A stretch of DNA of 64,000 nucleotides. Source: Oligoflexia bacterium. GTDB lineage: Bacteria; Bdellovibrionota; UBA1018; CAIPTA01. The stretch is taken from the NCBI GenBank assembly GCA_023954355.1, contig JAMLID010000003.1:1-64000 (forward strand), given 5' to 3'. A program made the translations under genes and the position numbers. The notes under the pieces are model-generated. The model ran no database searches. It was not told the origin of the DNA and was given only the letters and a program-made list of their open reading frames with translations. Of the stretch, positions 8,543 to 17,906 are shown one piece after another (positions within the stretch are counted from its first letter, which is position 1; the number at the start of each line of letters is the position of its first letter).

Positions 8543-9447
8543 GATGATTTCCACCATGAAGCAGTGGAAAAATTGACCCACAGAAAAAGAACCCAAATAA
8601 TATCCGCTGCTAATAAGTGGACAATTTGCATCCAAATAGGAGCTTTTAATATAATGTTTAAAATCCCTAAACAAATATTAGCACCCACCGCAGCAATTAA
8701 ATAAAGTGCAGCATTTTTTCTCCAACCAATACGCTCTGCTAACGTACTCAGCCAAACTAGCAAGTAAAAGGTCCAGGCACAGGCTATTAATGGATGAATA
8801 ATTCTCAAATACTCTAAAAAATGCGAGTCTTGAGAGAAGCGAAAGGCTGTTCCCTGAACGGGAAAAAGAGTATCCCCTAAAGCCGTTAACGCACCAAGAG
8901 CCCCTAAAATGCAGTAACCAACGAGTAAAATCCACATGCCTCTTTGATAACGAACTTCAGGAATTCGCCATCTACCCTGCGGGTAGTACGCATAAAATGT
9001 CGTAAAGCAAATACAAGCAAGTAAAAATAAAGTATTCACCAAATGTAGACCAATAGAAACCGCTCGGCCTATAGACTGATCAAACTCAACATAACGAAAG
9101 AGAACTAGACCAGCTCCGAGCAAAGCCTCTATAACAATCGCAATAAAAGATAGCTTTGCCCAAAAATAAAGCTCCCGAAAGTGAGTGTATTTTTTTTTCG
9201 CCCAAACAAATAATCCAATGACCAAGAGTAGAGACAATCCCGACGTTAATCTATGCGTATATTCTACAAATGTTTTCCACTCTGGACTTGTAGGCAAGAC
9301 CTCGCCATTACAAAGTGGCCAATGCTCACCACAACCAGCACCCGAGCCTGTTGCTCTAACAAAAGCCCCCCACAGTATTACACCAATACAAAAAATAAGA
9401 ACAAACCAACAATAAAGTTGAAATTTTTTTGATGCTACAGTGGTCAA
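8539..9447 (-). CDS. ctaA: heme A synthase (COX15/CtaA)
   Basis: A 302-residue, eight-helix membrane protein that oxidises the methyl group of heme O to give heme A. It shows the early FVRATGSGAGCGEHWPLCNG segment and the EYTHRLTSG heme-ligand motif. A second histidine pair follows in the C-terminal half (IHPLIA, VHLLAA). CtaA and CtaB genes overlap by four bases and close the oxidase operon. Confidence 0.93.
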   Translation of the reverse strand: MTTVASKKFQLYCWFVLIFCIGVILWGAFVRATGSGAGCGEHWPLCNGEVLPTSPEWKTFVEYTHRLTSGLSLLLVIGLFVWAKKKYTHFRELYFWAKLSFIAIVIEALLGAGLVLFRYVEFDQSIGRAVSIGLHLVNTLFLLACICFTTFYAYYPQGRWRIPEVRYQRGMWILLVGYCILGALGALTALGDTLFPVQGTAFRFSQDSHFLEYLRIIHPLIACAWTFYLLVWLSTLAERIGWRKNAALYLIAAVGANICLGILNIILKAPIWMQIVHLLAADIIWVLFLWVNFSTASWWKSS

Positions 9448-9459
9448 CGGTTTTACAAC

Positions 9460-10263
9460 CTAATTCTTAATCATCTGCTGAATCGCAAAATCAATAGGCA
9501 AAACTGTTTTTGGAGCAGCAGCAGCGCCCTCACCTATGCCATCCTCTGTAAGTGCTGCTGTAAATCTTGCATCGGCACTAGAACTATCTGGTGCACTAGG
9601 CATAAGAGAACGAACATAATGGGTGAGAGTGATTCGATCCATGGGTGATAGAGCTTTGTACGAAGCCATTCCTGAGCCAGGAATCCCATATACCAAAGTT
9701 ACGTAAATTGCTTTAAAGCTACCGCCATTTTTCCACTCAGCAAGTGCGCCGTGAAAATTTCTCGGTTTAGGATTCAATGCTGCTCCACCTATTCCATCAC
9801 CCATACCACTTGCGCCATGACAAACAGCGCAGTTTACATCGTATACAGCTTTTCCTTTTTCCACTAAGTCAGGAGATGCCACTGACATTTTCATCACATC
9901 TTCCATACCCAGCGCCACGGCAGAAGCCTTTACTGTTATTGGATCTGGCTGACCACTTTTTCTTGTCCAAAGATCAATAGCTGAAAAGAAAATCATCAGA
10001 AAGAGCGCTACAAAAGAAGAAAGAATGAACCCTCTATTTATATTATTGTCGTACTTAAGTCCCATAAAAAATGCCATAACTAAAGATGCTTTAGCTGTAG
10101 CGATTCCCAGTGATACGACAATATTAAATTTTCCAAAATCCACATACGAAACTGCAACCGTTAAGATCGTTAATACGATTAACGCTAAGAGCGTATTTAT
10201 ATATGTACGAATCGGAACGATATGATGGCTGTGGTGATGATTGTCTTGATGTTGATGTTCCAT
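9460..10263 (-). CDS. caa3 oxidase subunit IV fused to a cytochrome c domain
   Basis: The N-terminal about 100 residues are a small oxidase subunit IV (CtaF/CoxD type). A His-rich start is followed by three hydrophobic helices, the second carrying AKASLVMAFFMGLKY. Residues 130-215 are a monoheme cytochrome c: C145-A-V-C148-H149 binds heme and Met199 (GSGMASY) is the likely second ligand. A low-complexity acidic/Ala tail follows. Subunit IV proteins are usually only about 100 residues, so this is a fusion that places a second heme domain on the oxidase besides the one on subunit II. The gene sits between subunit III and ctaA with gaps of about 12 bases. Confidence 0.85.
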   Translation of the reverse strand: MEHQHQDNHHHSHHIVPIRTYINTLLALIVLTILTVAVSYVDFGKFNIVVSLGIATAKASLVMAFFMGLKYDNNINRGFILSSFVALFLMIFFSAIDLWTRKSGQPDPITVKASAVALGMEDVMKMSVASPDLVEKGKAVYDVNCAVCHGASGMGDGIGGAALNPKPRNFHGALAEWKNGGSFKAIYVTLVYGIPGSGMASYKALSPMDRITLTHYVRSLMPSAPDSSSADARFTAALTEDGIGEGAAAAPKTVLPIDFAIQQMIKN

Positions 10264-10276
10264 ATTGCCCTCTCCG

Positions 10277-10921
10277 CTAAACCACTAAATACACTAAAGG
10301 AAACAAAAAGATCCAAATTAGATCCACGATATGCCAGTACAATCCAACGAATTCGACTGCCCCAAACTTACGTGAATTAAAATCGCCTCTTCCCATTCTC
10401 CAGTAAATCCAAAGAATCGCAGCCATTCCTATCAGTACGTGTAATCCGTGAGTACCGGTCATGACAAAGTAGAAAGAAAAAAACAGCGCTATATTCGGAG
10501 CCTGAAAATCTGCAGCTTTAAATAAATCACCTGGTAAAATACCTAAGTGAATTTTATGGCTGTATTCGAAATATTTCACAACCATGAAAATAGCAGCACA
10601 CAGCAATGTGAGTAGTAACATCTGCTTAGCACGCTTTACGTTGTCTCTTTGTATATACGCAATAGAGAGCGCCATTGTTAAAGACGAAATAAGAAGAACA
10701 ACCGTATTTAAAGCTCCCATTCTCTTATCTAAGTGATGGTGCGCTTCTTTAAACATCTCTGGATACAAATAATGAAACAATCCATAGCCTGCGAAAAAAA
10801 CGCCAAATAACATGACCTCGGTAACAAGAAAAAGCCACATCCCCAGTTTTCCTGCTTCGAACTCATGCTCCACGCTTTCAAAGTGATGGGCGTGGTCTAA
10901 ATGTTCATGTGCTCCACTCAT
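10277..10921 (-). CDS. ctaE: cytochrome c oxidase subunit III
   Basis: A 214-residue inner-membrane protein with five predicted helices, shorter than the seven-helix form as in caa3-type enzymes. Family marks are KLGMWLFLVTEVMLFGVFF, the conserved MTGTHGLHVLIG helix and the C-terminal YWHIVDLIWIFLFPLVY. It stabilises the catalytic subunit. It lies 16 bases behind subunit I in the operon. Confidence 0.93.
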   Translation of the reverse strand: MSGAHEHLDHAHHFESVEHEFEAGKLGMWLFLVTEVMLFGVFFAGYGLFHYLYPEMFKEAHHHLDKRMGALNTVVLLISSLTMALSIAYIQRDNVKRAKQMLLLTLLCAAIFMVVKYFEYSHKIHLGILPGDLFKAADFQAPNIALFFSFYFVMTGTHGLHVLIGMAAILWIYWRMGRGDFNSRKFGAVEFVGLYWHIVDLIWIFLFPLVYLVV

Positions 10922-10937
10922 GTGCTTTCCCCTTCTT

Positions 10938-12536
10938 TTATGCTTTTAATCCGTAATCATAAGGACCAGACGTAACCGTTGGTGTTTTCTCAAAATTTTC
11001 TAAAACTGGCGGAGACTCTGCAGCCCACTCTAAAGTTTTTCCTTTCCATGGGTTTGCTGGCGCTTTAGGTCCCTTAAACGAGCTGTACACCACATTAATA
11101 ATAATCATTAATATTCCCAGAGCGATTCCCCAAGACCCTACCGTCGAAATTAAGTTCCAACCAGCATATACAGAATCATAGTCGTGGTAGCGTCTTGGCA
11201 TTCCATTTAGACCAGCAACAAACTGAGCTAAAAATGTTACGTTAAATCCCACTATAAAAAACCAGAAAGAAAGCTTTCCTAAAAATTCGTTATACATTCT
11301 TCCAAGCATTTTTGGGAACCAGTAAAAAATCCCAGAGAATAACGCTATTGCAGCTCCACCCATCATTACGTAGTGAAAGTGTGCCACTACGAAATAAGTG
11401 TCATGAAAGTGCATATCCGCAGATAGTACGCCAAGCATGATTCCGGTGATTCCGCCTATACCGAAGGTAAATAAAAATCCTATCGCGTAGAGCATGGGCG
11501 TTGCCAAAGAAATAGACCCCTTATACATTGTTGCCACCCAGTTAAACATTTTGATCGCTGATGGAACCGCCGTAGCCATGGTTAAAAGCGAAAATACAAA
11601 GTTTGCTAATTCACTTTGGCCACTAGTGAACATATGGTGTCCCCAAACGAGAAAGCTCACCAAACCAAGACCGAGCGAAGAGTAAGCAATGGCACGGTAA
11701 CCAAAAATAGTTTTCTGTGACATTGTGGGGATTACTTCTGAAATGATTCCCATGGCGGGCAAAATCATAATGTAAACCGCTGGGTGTGAGTAGAACCAAA
11801 AGAAATGCTGAAAGAGTACTGGATCTCCACCAAGTTTTGGATCAAAAAAACCAATTCCTAATGTTCTCTCTAGAGTAAGAAGTATCAAAGTAATACCAAT
11901 AACCGGAGTTGCTAAAACCTGCAAAATACTAGTGCTATAAATCGCCCATACAAAAAGTGGTAATCGAAACCAAGTCAAACCAGGGCAACGTAATGTGTGA
12001 ACAGTTACAATAAAGTTTAAGCCTGTTAGAATAGAAGCAAATCCCATGAAGAAAACTCCAACCACCATACTAACAACAGCGGCTCCAGTTTTTATCGAAT
12101 AGGGGGTATAAAATGTCCATCCAGTGTCTGCGCCGGGCCCATGGAGAATTCCATATAGATTGATCGCCATCCCGAGTAGTAAAAGATAGTAAGACAGTAA
12201 GTTCAGTCTAGGAAAGGCAACGTCTTTGGCGCCGATCATTAGCGGCAAGAAAAAGTTTCCTAAGGCTCCAGGGATCGCCGGAATAATAAACCAGAAGACC
12301 ATTACGGCACCGTGAAGCGTAAACAATCGATTGTAAGTATTTGGATCAAAAAACTGCTGACCAGGAAACATTAACTCTAAGCGAACAAGAAGAGCAAAAA
12401 TTCCCCCAATACACAAAGACATCATGGTTGTGATAAAATACATTAAGCCAATACGCTTATGATCGAGCGTTATCAGCCAGCTCATGATCCCTTTATTACC
12501 AGCTTCGTAAAAATTGATATTTGCAGCGTGACCCAT
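10938..12536 (-). CDS. ctaD: cytochrome c oxidase subunit I (A2-type heme-copper oxidase)
   Basis: The catalytic 532-residue subunit reduces oxygen to water and pumps protons. Metal ligands are visible: His75 for low-spin heme a, His251-Pro-Ala-Val-Tyr255 and His300-His301 for CuB, and His386/His388 for hemes a3 and a. The loop reads YSHPAVY instead of GHPEVY. It thus lacks the D-channel glutamate and has the Tyr-Ser pair that defines A2-subfamily oxidases such as Rhodothermus caa3. A run of five Gs precedes the ATG. It lies between subunit II and subunit III genes. Confidence 0.95.
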   Translation of the reverse strand: MGHAANINFYEAGNKGIMSWLITLDHKRIGLMYFITTMMSLCIGGIFALLVRLELMFPGQQFFDPNTYNRLFTLHGAVMVFWFIIPAIPGALGNFFLPLMIGAKDVAFPRLNLLSYYLLLLGMAINLYGILHGPGADTGWTFYTPYSIKTGAAVVSMVVGVFFMGFASILTGLNFIVTVHTLRCPGLTWFRLPLFVWAIYSTSILQVLATPVIGITLILLTLERTLGIGFFDPKLGGDPVLFQHFFWFYSHPAVYIMILPAMGIISEVIPTMSQKTIFGYRAIAYSSLGLGLVSFLVWGHHMFTSGQSELANFVFSLLTMATAVPSAIKMFNWVATMYKGSISLATPMLYAIGFLFTFGIGGITGIMLGVLSADMHFHDTYFVVAHFHYVMMGGAAIALFSGIFYWFPKMLGRMYNEFLGKLSFWFFIVGFNVTFLAQFVAGLNGMPRRYHDYDSVYAGWNLISTVGSWGIALGILMIIINVVYSSFKGPKAPANPWKGKTLEWAAESPPVLENFEKTPTVTSGPYDYGLKA

Positions 12537-12550
12537 TTTTCCCCCTAAAC

Positions 12551-13528
12551 CTAACGTTTAGCCTTAATAAAAGCGACAATTTGATTTATTTCTGTGTCTG
12601 TCAACATACCTCTATAAGTAGGCATTGTTGGACTGAATCCTTTTACAACTTTCTTCATCGGATCCATCAAAGATTCACGAATGTAATTTTCGTCTGCTAA
12701 AATTTTGGTTCCGCCAATGAGCTCCACTTCTGAACCAAAAAGCCCTTTGAACGATGGGCCAATTAATGTGTCTCCATTGGTGGTATGACAAGTATAACAA
12801 GTTTTAGAGCGATACAAATGTTCGCCCGCTTCAACTAATGTCATTCCATTACCACTATCTTGATTAGAAGGTTTTGTTTCCTGAGCCAATTCTCCTTGAT
12901 AAACTCCATCTAGCCAGTCTTGAAAATCTTTTTGCGATAGAACATAAACTTTACCAATCATCTTAGAGTGCGAGGTTCCACAATACTCAGCACAATAGAT
13001 GGTATATGTTCCCACTTTATTTGGCGTGAACCGAAGCGAAGTATACTGACCTGGAATCGTATCCATTTTCACACGAAACTCAGGAATAAAAAAACTATGA
13101 AGAACATCTTTCGATGTCATAGCCAAGTGTATGTGACGATCTACCGGAACAATAAGCTCGTTAGTAAAGGTCTTTCCGTTGGCATATTGAATCTGCCAGT
13201 TCCATTGCTGTCCAATGACATTAATTTCATACTCGTCCATTTTAGGAGAAATAAAATCTTTGTAATCTCTCCAACCCCAAATGAAAAAGATAGCAACCCA
13301 AACAGAAATACCAAAAACAGAAAGAAACTCTACTAAGTAATTATGAGGTATATAAGGTGTCTCATCATTGTCTGATTTTCTTTTATATTTAAAAGCAAAA
13401 TAGATCCCTACGCCTAAAGTACCAACAAACAAAATCGTTCCGATAATAAAGATAGTTGTAAAATAGAGCATGAACTTATCGCCACTGACCGAAGCAGAGG
13501 GTAAGAAGTTAAGACTTAGCGACAACAT
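12551..13528 (-). CDS. ctaC: cytochrome c oxidase subunit II with fused cytochrome c (caa3 type)
   Basis: This 325-residue subunit accepts electrons for subunit I. Two N-terminal helices are followed by the cupredoxin domain with all CuA ligands: His144, Cys179, Glu181, Cys183, His187 and Met190 ([12 protein letters not shown]). A C-terminal monoheme cytochrome c has C244-Y-T-C247-H248 and probable axial Met302 (SPTMPTY). I place the start at the ATG whose A is the last base of the SCO stop (TAATG), with an AAAGGAAAA ribosome site; an open frame further upstream overlaps the SCO gene without support. Confidence 0.93.
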   Translation of the reverse strand: MLSLSLNFLPSASVSGDKFMLYFTTIFIIGTILFVGTLGVGIYFAFKYKRKSDNDETPYIPHNYLVEFLSVFGISVWVAIFFIWGWRDYKDFISPKMDEYEINVIGQQWNWQIQYANGKTFTNELIVPVDRHIHLAMTSKDVLHSFFIPEFRVKMDTIPGQYTSLRFTPNKVGTYTIYCAEYCGTSHSKMIGKVYVLSQKDFQDWLDGVYQGELAQETKPSNQDSGNGMTLVEAGEHLYRSKTCYTCHTTNGDTLIGPSFKGLFGSEVELIGGTKILADENYIRESLMDPMKKVVKGFSPTMPTYRGMLTDTEINQIVAFIKAKR

Positions 13529-14364
13529 TATTTTCCTTTCCGCATCCCTTTTAAAAACCACAACAAGTAGCAAACTGCCATGACTACCAAGGTAACTATC
13601 GCCGCTAGTGTTACTAACCTAGAGGCCAGAAGCGCGTATTTGTTTTCCTTTGGATTGTAATGATAGCAAAATAGCATGAATTTTTCAGCTATTGTCCCAA
13701 CTTTTCCTTGACCCGCCTCTAGCAAGCCCAACTTCAAATCACGTTCGGGAAAATCCAAACCCGTTAGTACCCTTGTCACCTTTCCAACGGGAGAGACCAA
13801 AAAGAGTGCTGCACCGTGAGCATATTGCTTTTCTTCTTCAATCCACTTGTAACCAAAGCCAATGATCTTTGCTAAACGAGCCTCGCTACCGTTTTTCCCG
13901 GTAAGAAAATGCCAATTTTTTTCCACACCTGGCTTCCAGCTCGTAGGAACCGTTTCTAATATGCTTTCTTTTTTTGCTTTTGCTAAATCAGCTCCTTCTT
14001 TTGGGTCGATGGAAATGGTTACAATTTTGTATTGTTGGCCGGGTGACCAAGATTGTATTCGAGCCAGCGAATCTCGCGCTCCATTTAAGAGCAAACCACA
14101 AAGCATGGGACAGCTATAATAGTTCATGATCAAAACAACGGGCTTACCATCTTTAAAATATGACCATAGAGCAACATCCTTACCCTCTTCATCTACAAAA
14201 ATTTCATTCAAGGGAAGCTCAGAGCCAAGACCCGGCATCACGGCTACCTCTTTTAGTGAATCAGGTACATCTTCTGCCGCAATGAGAGAAAACATAGGAA
14301 CAAGAAAAAATACAAAAGCGGCTCTATACCCTATGCGGCAAATTAAGCGAATTCGGTGACACAT
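13528..14364 (-). CDS. SCO1/SenC copper chaperone for oxidase assembly
   Basis: A 278-residue periplasm-facing protein of the SCO family, which delivers copper to the CuA site of subunit II. The thioredoxin-like fold carries the copper motif C85-P-M-L-C89 and a downstream His in YAHGAALFLV. A signal/anchor helix occupies residues 15-30, and a second hydrophobic segment at the C-terminus suggests a tail anchor. The ATG at 14364 has GGAGG six bases upstream and is preferred over an in-frame TTG 21 bases earlier. It is the first gene of the oxidase operon and overlaps ctaC. Confidence 0.9.
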   Translation of the reverse strand: MCHRIRLICRIGYRAAFVFFLVPMFSLIAAEDVPDSLKEVAVMPGLGSELPLNEIFVDEEGKDVALWSYFKDGKPVVLIMNYYSCPMLCGLLLNGARDSLARIQSWSPGQQYKIVTISIDPKEGADLAKAKKESILETVPTSWKPGVEKNWHFLTGKNGSEARLAKIIGFGYKWIEEEKQYAHGAALFLVSPVGKVTRVLTGLDFPERDLKLGLLEAGQGKVGTIAEKFMLFCYHYNPKENKYALLASRLVTLAAIVTLVVMAVCYLLWFLKGMRKGK

Positions 14365-14390
14365 TTTGTTCCTCCGTGGTATCAAAGCCT

Positions 14391-15167
14391 ATGCTTTTTC
14401 AATCCGAATTTAAATCTGAACTGAGATTCCTCGAATCTTCTTTTACTTTCAAGGATCAATTTGACCGCTTATACGAATTTTTATTCAATCGGAAATTAAA
14501 AATATATCGATCAGCTTGGACTGGTCAGATCATCATCAAACAAGGGTATCAAAAAGTAGATCTTTCCAAGTTTAAAGAAGAAGACCAAGAAAAAATTTTA
14601 CGCCATCTTTTTTCTCAATGGAAAAATCTTCAACCTGAAGCCGCAAGAAAAGCAGCCTTTGATTATATTGATGCGCAAAAAGGTTTTGTCAGTATTGCAG
14701 TCATAGCAAGTGTAGTTGTTGCCCTCCCTTTAGCTGCGGGGCTCTACTCTGATTCCTACAAGCAATTTTCTTGTACGAACGATTTATTAAATGATTCTTA
14801 TCTTAGTGAAATGAACGTAGTGAAGTCTAAAAAGAAAAGAAAAGGCCACTATATACTTACTCTAGAAAATCAACTTCCTAGCGGGCAAATAATCACCGGA
14901 ATGGACCAAATCATTACCCAAGATGAGTCTTTAATTCCAAAATCCTTTCCCGTAGTAATTTCTCGCTCTCGACCCGAGTGCTGGTCACTGACAAAAGATG
15001 CAAATAGCACTGAACCAAATTGGGCCAAGAGAAAGTACTTTGCTTACTTTACAGCCATGTTTGGAAGTTTCTTTTTGGTCTGTGGTGTTTTTGGAACTCT
15101 TTGGTCACTTAATCGAATACGACGAAAGCCAAAATTTAAAGAAACTGTAGAAGCAGTTTTGAAATAA
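14391..15167 (+). CDS. two-helix membrane protein of unknown function
   Basis: The 258-residue protein has a charged cytoplasmic N-terminal part of about 105 residues. A hydrophobic helix (IAVIASVVVALPLAAGLY) comes next, then a loop of about 100 residues containing a pair of cysteines, a second helix (FTAMFGSFFLVCGVFG) and a short basic tail. This resembles DUF3592-like two-helix proteins in outline, but I see no diagnostic motif. It is read divergently from the SCO gene, with starts only 26 bases apart, so the promoters must overlap the genes. No clear ribosome site precedes the ATG. Confidence 0.65.
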   Translation: MLFQSEFKSELRFLESSFTFKDQFDRLYEFLFNRKLKIYRSAWTGQIIIKQGYQKVDLSKFKEEDQEKILRHLFSQWKNLQPEAARKAAFDYIDAQKGFVSIAVIASVVVALPLAAGLYSDSYKQFSCTNDLLNDSYLSEMNVVKSKKKRKGHYILTLENQLPSGQIITGMDQIITQDESLIPKSFPVVISRSRPECWSLTKDANSTEPNWAKRKYFAYFTAMFGSFFLVCGVFGTLWSLNRIRRKPKFKETVEAVLK

Positions 15168-15364
15168 CGGCTAATGGAATACTTTATAAAGTTAGCTTTA
15201 GAATTTCTCAGTGGAGAAATCACTAACGAAGCATGTGGCAATTTCTAGACACTCAAACTCTATAAGTCGAAAAAGAATTTTCAAGATCAATACTTTAGAG
15301 ACAAAGAAAAATTTCCAAGTTCGAGGCACTGAAGCTGTTCAGAAATTGCTACAGACAAGGCGGC

Positions 15365-15419
15365 AAAATTTTTTAACCGTGAGGAGTAGTTAATCTACTT
15401 CGGAACGGGAAAAAATTTT
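15365..15419. repeat. long hairpin inside the repeat block
   Basis: AAAATTTTTT (15365-15374) pairs perfectly with 15410-15419. Inside, CCGT pairs with ACGG (15405-15408) and AGTAG with CTACT around a five-base loop. The arms keep pairing through two internal loops, so it could form an RNA hairpin or a DNA cruciform. Confidence 0.7.
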
Positions 15420-15508
15420 ACCAACGTAGTATGTAGTAATTTATGGATAGCGCCTTTAAGTCGAAAAAGAATTTTCAAGGTCAAGGCGCAGGCCTAACAA
15501 AGACGTGA

Positions 15509-15527
15509 ACTGGCCGTTCTGGCCAGT
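15509..15527. repeat. short GC-rich hairpin
   Basis: ACTGGCC and GGCCAGT pair perfectly around the loop GTTCT. It stands behind the actF stop on the minus strand, but no T-tract follows, so it is not a standard terminator. Confidence 0.55.
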
Positions 15528-15582
15528 GGAACGTTTTGTGAGGGGTGCAACGCAGAGATTGGAAATTCTCTTTCGACGTTTT

Positions 15583-16764
15583 TTACATTACGTGGTGATG
15601 TAAGGTCTCGTGCAAATACGGATCCTTCACCGGAACCATTAAATTCTTAGAGAAGAATCGGCGAATCATAAAGGCAAAAACACCAATGAAGCCCACAAGT
15701 AGACCGATATCCCAAAATGAAAATGTTAGTTTATCAGGAGATACTGTAGGCATGATTAACCAGTATAAATCTACCCATGCACCTAAAAGAACAATCCAAG
15801 CAACTTTGCTTAAGTAGTTCACATTTCTTTTCGCCATTCTTGGTAATAATAAAAGAAAAGGCAGAACAAATCGAAGAGCTGGTAATAGTAAGCTGATCCA
15901 CATCCAGCCAGCTTTTTCTCTAGCTAAATAGAAGGTGGTTTCTTCAGGTAAGTTTGCATACCAAATCAATAGATATTGGCTCACTCCGATATAAGCCCAA
16001 AAAATACTGAAGCCGAAAAGGTATTTTCCTAAATCATGAAAATGGTCTGGAGTTACTTCTAAAAGCACCCCCTGTTTTTGTAGCATGCGGATCACAATTA
16101 CCGTTGCAGCAACAGAGGCTTGTACAAAACCCACAAAAACATAAACACCGAACATAGTTGAGAACCATTTTGGATCTAATGATTTTATTAAATCCACTGA
16201 AAATACAGTGAACATAGGAGCAAACAAAACCAAAAATAATGCGGCTAATGGTTTTTGGTTATTCGTTCTTTCTACTCCCCCTTCAGCGTCTTGCGCCACT
16301 GAGTTTTGGATCATTCTCCAAGCGAAAAACGCAATCATTGCTGAGAAAAATACAATTCTTCCGATATAAAATGGATAGCTGAAATAGCCCATTTTTCCAT
16401 GTAGAAGATGATCAGTTTCCATCAAATGATGGTCTGTCCATGGATAGATTTTTCCCAATCCAAAAAAGAGAACAATATTTAAAAGTACACCAATAAAAAT
16501 ATAAGAAGCAAACCCTTCAGACACTCGTCTCAAAGCAACGTTCCAACCCGCTGAAGCAAGATAGTGAATGACAAGAAAAAATAAACCACCAATACCCAAA
16601 CCAAGAAATAAAGAATGATTTAACAAAAATGAAAACCAAGTACGCTTCGCATCTGTCGCTAGACCAACGGCAAAACTTAAAAGCCCCACCGCTATTAAGG
16701 CAAAAATAATGGTATTTGCCTTCGAACTTAAAGAAAGTGTTTTAGCGTCTAGTTTGTTTCCCAT
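15583..16764 (-). CDS. actF: Alternative Complex III subunit ActF (quinol:cytochrome c oxidoreductase membrane subunit)
   Basis: A 393-residue integral membrane protein with about ten helices, as expected for ActF, an NrfD-like quinone-associated subunit. It is the last gene of the act cluster, eight bases behind actE. Features include the loop WTDHHLMETDHLLHGKMGY and the helix FWAYIGVSQYLLIWYANLPEET, both usual for the family. It works with ActC in quinol oxidation or proton translocation in the inner membrane. Confidence 0.9.
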   Translation of the reverse strand: MGNKLDAKTLSLSSKANTIIFALIAVGLLSFAVGLATDAKRTWFSFLLNHSLFLGLGIGGLFFLVIHYLASAGWNVALRRVSEGFASYIFIGVLLNIVLFFGLGKIYPWTDHHLMETDHLLHGKMGYFSYPFYIGRIVFFSAMIAFFAWRMIQNSVAQDAEGGVERTNNQKPLAALFLVLFAPMFTVFSVDLIKSLDPKWFSTMFGVYVFVGFVQASVAATVIVIRMLQKQGVLLEVTPDHFHDLGKYLFGFSIFWAYIGVSQYLLIWYANLPEETTFYLAREKAGWMWISLLLPALRFVLPFLLLLPRMAKRNVNYLSKVAWIVLLGAWVDLYWLIMPTVSPDKLTFSFWDIGLLVGFIGVFAFMIRRFFSKNLMVPVKDPYLHETLHHHVM

Positions 16765-16771
16765 AAAGACC

Positions 16772-17362
16772 TCAGTTAGTTATCTTCTTTTTCAACTCGC
16801 GAACATCATCTTGAGTTGGATGATCTGCTCTCTGTAATGCACGAACATATAAAATCACAGCCCATCTATCTTCAGGCTGAACCTGTTGAGCATAAGCAGG
16901 CATTACTCCTTGCCCTTTTGTAATCACATGAAATAAATGCCCATCGCCCCAACGCAACATATCTTCGCTCTGTAATGATTTTGGAATCGGAAATGGATTT
17001 ACCACTGGTCCATCACCGTGACCTCTATCTCCATGACAAACCATACAATAGATATTGTAGATTTTTCTTCCTCGCTCTAGATTACTCTCGGTATAAGCTA
17101 AAGGATTTTTCAAAACTCTATCCGCCTCTTCTGGGGATTCGATTCGATAGGGCTTATGGTTTCTTGCGATCGCATTTTCTGGCGGCATCATTACGGACGC
17201 TCCATTACCTAAACCATCATATCCTCTTTGTGCCTTTAAAATTGGTGTGTTCGCCATATGAGGCATATATTGAATAACAGTTTTCTCTGTTGTTTTTGAG
17301 CATGAAGCTAGTAAACAAATAACCCCAAACGCGAAAATATTTTTTGTAAGGTTTCCAATCAT
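16772..17362 (-). CDS. actE: Alternative Complex III subunit ActE, monoheme cytochrome c lipoprotein
   Basis: A 196-residue lipoprotein: the lipobox LLAS-C21 follows a hydrophobic signal, so it is lipid-anchored on the periplasmic face. The heme site is C106-M-V-C109-H110 and Met154 (GVMPAY) is the probable second ligand. ActE takes electrons from the Fe-S/heme chain and passes them toward the oxidase cytochrome c domains. Start and actD stop overlap by four bases. Confidence 0.92.
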   Translation of the reverse strand: MIGNLTKNIFAFGVICLLASCSKTTEKTVIQYMPHMANTPILKAQRGYDGLGNGASVMMPPENAIARNHKPYRIESPEEADRVLKNPLAYTESNLERGRKIYNIYCMVCHGDRGHGDGPVVNPFPIPKSLQSEDMLRWGDGHLFHVITKGQGVMPAYAQQVQPEDRWAVILYVRALQRADHPTQDDVRELKKKITN

Positions 17363-17880
17363 ACTTGCTCCGAAACTTGAGAAACTTTTTCTGCATTTAA
17401 CGACTGTAAAAAGTTTTCTACATCACCAGCTGAGCTTTGTCCGGCAAAAGGAATATATAAAGCAAAACGATCATCCGTAATTCTTGGATCAAAAGGATTT
17501 GGTTTAAAGTTCGGCAAGCCATTTAAAAAAAACATGAAAGCCGCTGTACTTAACCCTGCTAATAAAACAGTCAATTCGAACATTACTGGGATAAACGCCG
17601 GAAGAGAAACCATAGGTTTTCCACCTACGTTAATAGGCCAATCCATAGCTGACGTCCAAATTTGTAAGTGGGTAGCAATAGCAAAACCTGTGATTCCACC
17701 AATTAAAGTAGCCCAAGGAACAATCGAAGGCTTTAGGTTTAATGCTTCATCCATTCCATGAATCGGAAAAGGAGTGTAAGCCTCTACATTTTTAAAACCC
17801 TTCTCGGTTGCGGTCTTCGCCGCACTAAGAATTTCACCAGGTGTTTTAAAATAAGCAACCGCTCCGTGCGCACTACTCAT
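17359..17880 (-). CDS. actD: Alternative Complex III subunit ActD (DUF3341)
   Basis: A 173-residue protein with two central helices and soluble ends. The conserved DUF3341 pattern is seen: AYTPFPIHGMDEALNLKPS, then the first helix with GGITGFA, the PINVGGKP loop, and DPRITDDRFALYI near the C-terminus. It is a structural subunit on the cytoplasmic/membrane side of Alternative Complex III. It sits between actC and actE. Confidence 0.93.
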   Translation of the reverse strand: MSSAHGAVAYFKTPGEILSAAKTATEKGFKNVEAYTPFPIHGMDEALNLKPSIVPWATLIGGITGFAIATHLQIWTSAMDWPINVGGKPMVSLPAFIPVMFELTVLLAGLSTAAFMFFLNGLPNFKPNPFDPRITDDRFALYIPFAGQSSAGDVENFLQSLNAEKVSQVSEQV

Positions 17881-17906
17881 TTCGTTCTCCTTATCTACCT
17901 AAATCT

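Larger units (their letters stand above)
15168..15582. repeat. noncoding block: two diverged, hairpin-rich repeat units in tandem
   Basis: No gene is supported in these 415 bases. Two units about 196 bp apart share a box GYATGTRGYAATTT (15231-15251 and 15429-15449; 15 of 21 bases equal) and a 28-bp core starting TAAGTCGAAAAAGAATTTTC (15263-15290 and 15457-15484; one mismatch). Each unit begins with a hairpin (15191-15227, 15365-15419). The cores are themselves enclosed by short inverted flanks that differ between the units (CTCTA/TAGAG versus GCGCCTT/AAGGCGC) yet stay paired. A partial extra copy lies at 15312-15329 and an inverted one at 15555-15577. Confidence 0.7.

Noticed and set aside
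8543..8674. Upstream extension of ctaB
   Set aside because: The extra 44 codons overlap ctaA, and the ATG at 8542 has a ribosome site and a four-base stop overlap.
15211..15393. 60-codon open frame inside the repeat block
   Set aside because: It crosses the repeated hairpins, lacks a ribosome site and is not kept in the second repeat unit.
15509..15527. GC hairpin as actF terminator
   Set aside because: No T-tract follows on either strand; it is listed only as a hairpin in the repeat block.
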